Of a stretch of 64,000 bases of DNA, positions 56,707 through 64,000 are shown in pieces. This DNA is from Polytrichum commune (lineage: Eukaryota; Streptophyta; Polytrichopsida; Polytrichales; Polytrichaceae), in assembly GCA_950295325.1 (NCBI GenBank), contig OX485804.1, forward strand, positions 2,978,001 to 3,042,000. Direction: 5' to 3'. Position numbers and translations under genes: made by a program. The notes under the pieces were generated by a model. That model saw nothing but the letters and a program-made list of their open reading frames with translations, ran no database searches and was not told the origin of the DNA. Position 1 is the first letter of the stretch, and every line of letters begins with the position of its first letter.

Positions 56707-57244
56707 ATCTACGGAGGCCTTTGCGAGGACGTGTTTTGGCCAACAAAGCTAATTGTGTTTGCTTATGCCGCCGCTCATGATCCCACAAACTCACTTCCTC
56801 ATGTAGAACTTGACGAAGCGGCCATCGAAGCAAGGAAAATCTCCATGTCACCGGGACCTCTAGCGGAAGCAAAGAGTTCAAGATGCACACGCCAACATCA
56901 TCGAGACCTAGGGCGTTGGCATCGACACAATCACGGGGATTGGAGTTTCTACATATGCCATCTGCCACCGGGACACCAACCTCGTTGAGTAGAACGACAT
57001 CAAGGCCAACCCATTGTTCCCTCCCGAAACCGGCACACAACGGAATGTCATCGTGGTCATCTCCGGAATGCAGAGATTGTTCGTGGACTTCCAAAGATTC
57101 ATGGGAGGATGTATCCACAAACACCCCCCTCACGTTTGGCACACCATTACTATTTGCCGACGGGGAAGACACTTCACTTTCAGCATCGGATGATGATGCA
57201 TATGTCGACAACTCCAATGAACTATCACCCACATGCAACGCCAT
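56707..57244 (-). CDS. DUF7869-like protein, N-terminal part
   Basis: Preferred ATG at 57244 (MALHVGDSSLELST); the same frame is open upstream to 57544 but that part looks non-coding. Acidic and Ser-rich start, then a basic stretch (HERRHKQTQLALLAK, TRPRKGLRRYD) that runs on past 56,707 in its own frame to 56,576. The meaningful frame shifts to the next segment near 56,700, so either the gene is broken by a one-base change or a short intron is present. Confidence 0.5.
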
Positions 57245-57566
57245 ACCACCTAGACCAACGACCAGGAAATGATCAACCCAACCACCACCGCAATGCATAT
57301 AAGAGAGGATAGAATATATGTGGAGATACATGGCCCAAAATTGACAAACAAATTTTGGTGCACCATTGGAGAACCTCACGCACAAAGACGAACGTGCGTC
57401 CCAAAAAAACGTTTTAAGCATACGTCTAGGAGCCTCACTAATGTAAACAATACATGGACAAAGAGGAGAACAATCGTTAGTCGTCCAGGAGGGCCCTGCT
57501 GTTCGGACCAACGTCTGTCCCCATACAACCAACGACGAAATCACAAATCCGAGAACGCCACATGCA

Positions 57567-58818
57567 TTTACGAACGCGCGTTCGTGACCTCAGTAACTTC
57601 TCCATGTGCATCCGGCGGCCTTCGAGATCCCTCATCTGAGAGTACCCTCAGGAATATCGGTTGTGTAGGTCAAAGTACCATGTTCACTTAGGAACCTGCA
57701 CGATACATTATCACAAGAGAACACTTGTCCATACGCACAAAAGTAGTAAATCTGAAGATGATGCCTGAATCAAGTCCAACAATATTTTGAACACTGAGCA
57801 CCTTCATATTGTGAATTTGATTATGTTGACTTTTGCTTAGCTACCCATTCACGAACGGACGTTCGTAAATGAGTGCGACCCCGTGTTCACATCCTTCACG
57901 GACGAGCGATAAGCATATTTTTCTTGCTATTATGTGTTCGTATATAACTGCCATACTGATGTGTATAAATGAAGATGTGTTGCTGGATGCGTAGACAATA
58001 ATGACATGTATTTACGAACGCACGTTCGTAAATTCCTGACCATCAGGTACCAATAGATACGGGTCAAATAAGTATGTATGATCCTCGAAGGCATATTTAC
58101 GAACGCACGTTCGTAAATGACTGTCATGAATTATGTGCATGTGACTAACCATATGAGTAGCTCAATCCAGAACATGCTCTCATGTGGGATTTACGAACGC
58201 ACGTTCGTAAATTACCGACCATCAGGTACCAACAGACACGGGTCAAATATGTATATATGAACCTCGAAGGCATATTTACGAACGCACGTTCGTAAATAAA
58301 TGCCATGGATGATGTGCATGTGACTATCCATGAGTAGCTCAATCCAAAACATGCTCTCCTGTGGGATTTACGAACGCACGTTCGTAAATTACCGACCATC
58401 AGGTACCAATAGATACGGGTCAAATATGTATGTATGATCCTCGAAGGCATATTTACGAACGCACGTTCGTAAATAATTGCCATGGATTATGTGCATGTGA
58501 CTATCCATGAGTAGCTCAATCCAAAACATGCTCTCATGTGGGATTTACGAACGCACTTTCGTAAATTACCGACCATCAGGTACCAATAGATAAGGGTCAA
58601 ATATGTCTGCATGGTCCTCGAAGGCATATTTACGAACGCACGTTCGTAAATAACTGACATGGATTACGTGCATGTGACTATCCATATGAGTAGCTCAATC
58701 CAGAACATGCTCTCATGTGGGATTTACGAACGCACGTTCGTAAATCCTTGCCATGTACAGGTCCGAATCATTTGTCTAAACCTGAAGCTCCTCATCTTTA
58801 CGAACGTGCGTTCGTAAA
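57567..58818. repeat. palindrome cluster B1 with 178-bp higher-order tandem array
   Basis: Twelve copies of a 22-bp palindrome, arms TTTACGAACG and CGTTCGTAAA around a 2-bp centre: 57567, 57848, 58010, 58096, 58190, 58275, 58367, 58452, 58544, 58629, 58723 and 58797 (starts). Nine are perfect; 57567 has two mismatches, 57848 and 58544 one each. From 58010 to 58744 they sit in about four tandem units of 177-180 bp, two palindromes per unit (starts 58010/58096, 58190/58275, 58367/58452, 58544/58629). The centre is mostly CA. The cluster lies just upstream of the - strand DUF7869-like gene. Confidence 0.95.
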
Positions 58819-60340
58819 GTTCCGGTATTTACGGCGGTATATGCGGTAGGTACAGCCTGTACTGTACCTGGGTGGTGTAGGGTTGGCGCACACGATATGG
58901 CTTGAGTGCGTTCAGTGAGGTCTGTAGAGCGCACACTTGCATGTGCCGCTGAAAAGAGCTTTGTTGTGGGGGGAAGAGCTTTAAGTACTTCACACCGCTG
59001 GTTCAAAATCCCTTGGATGCTCTTTAAAAAACGGATTCCCGCCGCCTTCTTTGACCTAACAATCTCCCATTCCATCCATGCGGAATTATATAAATAGCAC
59101 TATCATGTATGGAACATGCCTTGCATGCACGCCAAAATATTGAAAATATATAAATCGGTTGCACACCTTAGTTGTGACCAAGGTCTCATCGAAATATATG
59201 TATATACATATATATATCTATATCTATATATACACATAATGTCTAAATATGGAGATGGTTAACATTGAATATTTAATGATTTGCGACTAAGGTATGAAGT
59301 CCAAGTTAATTGACAATTAATGCCTAATAAAGTTATGAATGTCTAAGTCATAGATATATATATATTTATTTATACACATATACACACACACACACAATGA
59401 GGTCAGAGTGGCTAAGAACATGTTGCAGACGCCCCTAAAATTATAGGTATCATATGTTTCACATCAAAAAATGACCGTAATATGGTCACCAAGTGCATGA
59501 ATACAACTAAAACATCGGGTTAATCCATAATGGCTTGCACTAGGGTAGATTGAGGACATTATGAACTAATTATACCTAATAATATATGTAAGTTAGGTCT
59601 TCTTTCAAATGGTATCTAGGTGTGAAAATAAGGAATTAAAATGACATGAGTAGGAAGGATTAATCAATTTGTAATGCTGCATAGTATGATAGCGTAATGA
59701 TCATTGAGACTTGAAACCATACTAGCTACCGTAACGTTGAATCATAGTTACAATTATTATGTGTTTGACGTCCTATTGGAAATTGAATTTTCCTCCACTT
59801 GTTGTAAGGGTACGGATACACATTGGTTAAATGTTTATTAGATCATTGGTGATATTTATAGTTGACACATGATTAAATGAGTTGAGGTCCTATTGGAAAT
59901 AGACTTTTAGGGTTTTGGGAAATGCACTATTAATTTGGAATGGTGCATACAATAGTATGTACTTACAATTAATATATGTTTTGCATCCTATGAGAAGGAT
60001 GTGCATCATGATAGCTTAAAGTGTTGATATAAATTGAAGTCTTAAGACATGCATGTTATTATAATAAGATCGTGGATTGTGTGATGAAATTTCACTCATA
60101 ACTATTAAGGTGAAACAGGGAATATTTGAAATTTCACTTATCACCTAAACCAAAGTTTTATCTCAAATCTATTAATTTGGAATGTGAAAATGACAATTGG
60201 CATCATTATCAATTATTATAGTTGTTATGAACGGAATTAAGCATTCTCCATCCAACCAACATTGGTAGACCAATTTGACCTGCCCTCAGACAACAACATG
60301 GCCACATATAAGAAAGGTTGGTAAGATAAAAAGATGCAGG
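58819..60340. other. AT-rich spacer
   Basis: No gene recognised. (TA)n and (CA)n tracts occur at about 59,200-59,240 and 59,360-59,397. Confidence 0.5.
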
Positions 60341-60344
60341 GATG

Positions 60345-60428
60345 TAGGGTTTAGGGTTTGCGGTTAGGGTTTAGGGTTTAGGGTTAGGGTTTGGGTTTGG
60401 GGGTAGGGTTTAGGGGTTTAGGGTTTGT
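60345..60428. repeat. interstitial telomere-type repeat (TTTAGGG)n, degenerate
   Basis: About ten imperfect copies of TTTAGGG/GGTTTAGGG in the G-rich orientation on the + strand, opposite to the tract at 252-286. Confidence 0.88.
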
Positions 60429-60964
60429 GAAAGTTGTGTATGTGGTATTTGGGTTTAGGTTTTAGATTGTTACTAGGATACCTTACACACACAAACAATA
60501 TTGACTCCTCAAAAACCCTTGTAATTGCACTGACTTCATTCATCGCAAGCTCGTAGTTGATGCTAGCAAAATAGTTGACCACTCCATAAATGCATTAGTT
60601 CAAGCTAACACCTAATATTGGAACTTGAATTGACATCCTATCGTATAGCAACTCTCCGCAATCTCATATTATGAATTCCTTTTTGCATGTAATATTTATT
60701 TGAGGAACCATCGAATTAATTGAAAGATATCTAGCTCTTACATAAACTATATTTTAAAACACCATATACATATCTTTGGGGGTGGATTCTACATTGACAA
60801 CCTAGGAAATGACATGCATTGTTTATTACGAATTAAATGAGCATACTTTTCTAAAATATGTTTACAAGGAATCCAAATGTAGAGGTACTAAGGAAATAAA
60901 ACGAGTAAAATTCATGTATTTGAACTAAGCTTTTCAAGTTAATGCCCTAAACGCGTCCATTACA

Positions 60965-60972
60965 TATAAATA
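60965..60972 (+). promoter_or_regulatory. TATA-like box upstream of locus 2
   Basis: TATAAATA lies 50 bp before a (CCCAT)n-rich stretch and about 1.8 kb before the locus 2 ATG. The long repeat-rich leader and intron between them match the locus 1 layout. No other promoter signal is claimed. Confidence 0.35.
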
Positions 60973-61013
60973 TGTCAAAGCATGAGTATAACATGAAGGG
61001 TTCCAATATACAA

Positions 61014-61088
61014 CCATCTCCCATCTCCCATCGCATCCCATCCCATCCCTTCCCATCACCTCCCATACCATCCCATCCCATCTCTCTC
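61014..61088. repeat. (CCCAT)n pyrimidine-rich microsatellite
   Basis: Imperfect repetition of CATCCCATCC and CATCTCC in the putative locus 2 promoter. Confidence 0.85.
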
Positions 61089-61244
61089 CCAGCCCTAGCC
61101 AGTGGAGCTGTGCCACGTGGCAGGTGCTGGGAAACCCTAGCAGCGCAGCTACCTCCCCGCGCCCCTTCCTCTTCTCCTCATTTGTCATTTCGAGGAGAGG
61201 AGGAGCGGAGCCCTTAGAGAGCGAAGCTCTTGCTTTTTTTAGTC

Positions 61245-61769
61245 TTGAAGTTTTAAATTAGCTTTGTTGCAAGTTTTGAGAGATTTCAGATTGAGAGCTT
61301 GTGTGAAAGCTTGTGAGTTTGTAAAAGCTTTCAGTGTGAGAGTTTGTGAGTTTCAAAAGCTTGAGAGCTTGAGGAGGAAAGCTTCAGAGTTTCGGATTGA
61401 GAGCTTGAGGGTGATCTTTAGAAGCTTGAGAGTTTAAGGAAGCTTCAGAGTTGAAGCTTGAGAGTTTAGGGAAGCTTCAGAAGTGAAGCTTGAGAGTTTA
61501 GGGAAGCTTCAGAAGTGAAGCTTGAGAGCTTAGGGAAGCTTGAGAGTTAAGGGTTTGCTTAAGAGTTCAGAAGCTTGAGAGCTACAAGCTTGTGAGTTTT
61601 GTGTACATGGGAGTATACTAGGGTTTGTATATAAGCTGTGAATGCTTGAGGTCTGTATTAGAGAGTTAACTGAGTGTGCATTTGAAAGGCAATTGAGTGT
61701 GCAGTTGTGAGGATTTCTGGGATTTTCAGAAAGAGAAGAAGCAGGATTTGAAGTGTGCAGCAATTCAAT
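61245..61769 (+). other. putative 5' leader of locus 2
   Basis: Built of repeats on GAGAGCTTGTG and a 32-bp tandem unit containing GAAGCTTGAGAGTTTAGGG (about 61,421-61,560; copy starts 61453, 61485, 61517). It ends in a weak donor CAAT|GTAATT (61769/61770). The following intron would run to the GTTGCAG that ends at 62774 and carries ten palindromes. Same layout as locus 1. Confidence 0.45.
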
Positions 61770-62060
61770 GTAATTTCTTATCCTTTCCAATTCCTCTCAC
61801 ATTCTGAAAATGTTGCTTCTTGAATTCAATTTGTTTTGTTACATGCAATGTGAATTATTACTTTCTTCTTCATGTTTCATTCTCAATCTCATTCTGCATC
61901 TCAATTGCGTTCTGATTCAAGATTTGCATCATTCTGACCAAGATCTGCAGACATGGCTGCAAGCAGGTTGCTAATAAATGAGACATATACGTATATATAT
62001 ACGTATTCGTATATATACGAATACGTATATGTACGGACAGGGGATCCCAAAACCATCACA

Positions 62061-62746
62061 TTTACGAACGCTCGTTCGTAAATGGACATACACTGCATAC
62101 CCACCTCCATTTACGAACGCTCGTTCGTAAATGGACATACACTGCATACCGAACCTCCATTTACGAACGTGCGTTCGTAAATATGCACTCCACGTTCATT
62201 GGAATGCTCTATATTTACGAATGCACGTTCGTAAATACGCACTCCACGTTCATTGGAATGCTCTATATTTACGAACGCACGTTCGTAAATATACGCCACA
62301 TATCACTCAGATGGAACCTTAACTTTAATATGAACCTATCCGAATATCTAAAGAACAAATATAAAATTGCGAACACCAATAAAACAACTCACATGTACTT
62401 ACGAAAACTAAATCAACCAAATGTCCGAAAAGATAGACCAAATGGAAATACTTACGAACGCACGTTCGTAAACAAAATCAAATCTAGAAAACCTATATCT
62501 TTTACGAACGATCGTTTGTAAAAATAACAAAATATATTGCAAATACATTCATGACGAGTAGTCTCTTTGATCTTAATATCGTTTACGAACGCTCGTTCGT
62601 AAACTCAATACTAAAAATTTATATTATCTTGCAACCCCTCATTTACGAACGAACGTTCGTAAATATAATTACATCAATTGCAAAGACGCATTAACACTGC
62701 TTAGTATGTGGGATATGCATGTCATTTACGAACGTTCGTTCGTAAA
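62061..62746. repeat. palindrome cluster B2, 5' intron of locus 2
   Basis: Ten copies of the TTTACGAACG-armed palindrome start at 62061, 62110, 62160, 62214, 62268, 62451, 62501, 62582, 62642 and 62725. Seven are perfect; 62214 and 62501 each have one CpG-to-TpG change in an arm, and 62451 has one changed end base. Centres vary (CT, CT, TG, CA, CA, CA, AT, CT, AA, TT), so the arms but not the centre are conserved. The last copy ends 28 bp before the ATG. Confidence 0.95.
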
Positions 62747-62774
62747 GTCACTAATTGTTTATATTCTGTTGCAG

Positions 62775-64000
62775 ATGGCAAGATCAAGCAGAAGCGCCAT
62801 TGAGATGTTCGCGGTGAAGGTCGATCGCCTCCCAGAGTCGGTGTTAGACGACAACGGCAACGACAACTATGTCCCCAAGGAAGACTTCATGGGGGAGTGG
62901 ACGGCACTGCCAGAGAAGATCGGGGACGGCCTCTTCTGCATGCGCTTCACCTACGAACTGGAGACCAGATCGGACCAGCCTGAATAGTGGGTTCAAATGA
63001 AGACGTGGGAGATAGAGTCCATAGAGGCCCAGGGGGAGTATGTAATTCTGGACATGAAGAACAAGAAGGATCATATCAACCTCTTGTTGCATTTCCAGAA
63101 ACATACCTTCTCCTACCAATACGCCACCAATAACGTAGTGAAAGATGCCAAACACTTCGACCTGGACGCACTCTTCTCGAAGTATGCCTTGAGCCCATAC
63201 TGGACGGCAAGGAAATTGACAGCCCTCGCCTTGAACATCTCGAAGTACAACAGTGTGGTCACCGAGGCCAACAAGAAAAAGAAGAGCCCCAGGAAACCAT
63301 CCACATCAGGGGCAGGAGGATCAAGAAGTGCACCCAAGCCTGTGCCTTCCGCGAGTAGGTTGACGGAGGGCCCCAGCAGGCACTCCACGCCATCCAAGAG
63401 GACAAGGGAAGAGATGGAGAAATCGGTAGTAACAGATATCGCGGAGGTGAGCTCGCCGGTATTGATGCCTACCCCCTTGAAAAAGGGCGAGAACCCAGAC
63501 GCTGTGAAGGCCACCAGAATCCTTCGAGACTTCAACAACTACTCGAAGGATTGTTGGCCCATGGGACACCACTTCACATTCAACGTGGACTGCTTCAAGT
63601 GCGAGAAGTCCCCCAACAAGTGGGTGGTTCGGTCTCGCGAGAGCGGTGGTGTGAAGTGGCAGATCAACAATCTCATGAACAACGTCAAGTGGGATAGGCA
63701 GACCGTCTGCGTCATGCCGAAGGGGCTGACATCCCGTCCGACGGAGAAGGACTGGCCACGGATCCAGAATGGGGAGTTCTGGATCATAGACGGCCAACAC
63801 AGCTTGGAGGCGTCCCAGATAATCCTCAAGGACGACAACTTCCAGCACGAGCTGAAGGCAGATTTGCGCTACTGGAAGGCGTTCCTGGTGTGGTCGGACG
63901 ACTGGGACAAGCTGCGGAAGATTTCCACCTTCCTCAACTCCGGCAACAAGATCAAGGCATTCGAGGCGTCGTGGGCTGCCAACATAGTGGCTGTAAGAGA
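62775..64000 (+). CDS. locus 2: paralogue of locus 1 DGQH protein, with in-frame TAG, cut by window end
   Basis: The ATG follows an ideal acceptor GTTGCAG directly. After 70 codons a TAG (62985-62987) interrupts the frame, yet the frame continues open to the window end with sequence that aligns across the stop with locus 1 (block around TWATLTGWEVASV / WVQMKTWEIESI). Later blocks match in order: a TPSKR linker, VMPKGL, FWIIDGQHSLEAS (DGQH Asp at about 63,790), LVWSDD, and FEASWAANI. Any methyltransferase-like part would lie beyond the window. The TAG may be a nonsense mutation, may be read through, or may mark an unrecognised short intron; the parts on both sides look under similar constraint. 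The palindrome associated with this gene differs from that of locus 1. Confidence 0.65.

Noticed and set aside
57930-58483. Several - strand ORFs with recurring YERAFVN peptides (also at 62,111-62,299 and 62,183-62,521)
   Set aside because: The peptide is just the translation of the palindrome arms; the frames are by-products of the repeat array.
57567-62746. CRISPR array
   Set aside because: Repeats are palindromes spaced irregularly or in a 178-bp tandem with similar spacers, no cas genes, and the host is eukaryotic.

Overview
The window reads as nuclear DNA of a land plant, most likely a seed-free plant such as a moss. The clues are TTTAGGG-type telomeric motifs, short GT-AG introns in GC-rich genes set in AT-rich spacer, a non-chromoviral-looking Ty3 retrotransposon with solo LTRs, a kinase/Sel1-repeat gene, and a gene of the DUF7869 type that I remember as common in mosses. 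The taxon is inference; nothing in the sequence names it. No rRNA, tRNA gene or CRISPR array was found.

Layout. 1-1845: spacer, then promoter and a repeat-rich 5' leader. 1846-6840 (+): locus 1, a multi-exon gene with a ParB-like DGQH domain followed by what looks like a permuted amino-methyltransferase core. A 20-bp palindrome (arms TTTGGGTCG around a variable 2-bp centre) occurs in every intron and twice in the coding sequence. 6900-17184: a complete LTR retrotransposon with a CGTGG target duplication, inserted in the last recognisable intron of locus 1. 17582-20329 (+): an FCP1/NIF-like phosphatase-fold gene whose exon is split by a 1,030-bp TIR element with an 8-bp target duplication. 20.4-28.3 kb: spacer with a SINE, a foldback element and a solo LTR. 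28354-31329 (-): a kinase/Sel1 gene with in-frame stops at both ends of its main frame. 31.3-54.1 kb: mostly spacer with small DNA elements, a hAT-like remnant, a kinase-gene fragment, an LRR remnant and a second solo LTR. 54123-57244 (-): DUF7869-like gene. 57567-58818 and 62061-62746: two clusters of a second palindrome (arms TTTACGAACG around a variable 2-bp centre). 62775-end (+): locus 2, a paralogue of locus 1, with an in-frame TAG and running off the window.

The main point is the pairing of two paralogous DGQH-domain genes, each with its own private CpG-containing palindrome concentrated in its introns and 5' region. At locus 2 the same palindrome also lies between that gene and the divergent DUF7869-like gene. 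This suggests a protein-plus-cognate-site system, either self-regulation or a large mobile element with binding-site arrays. That function is inference; the palindromes, their positions and the paralogy are read directly from the sequence.
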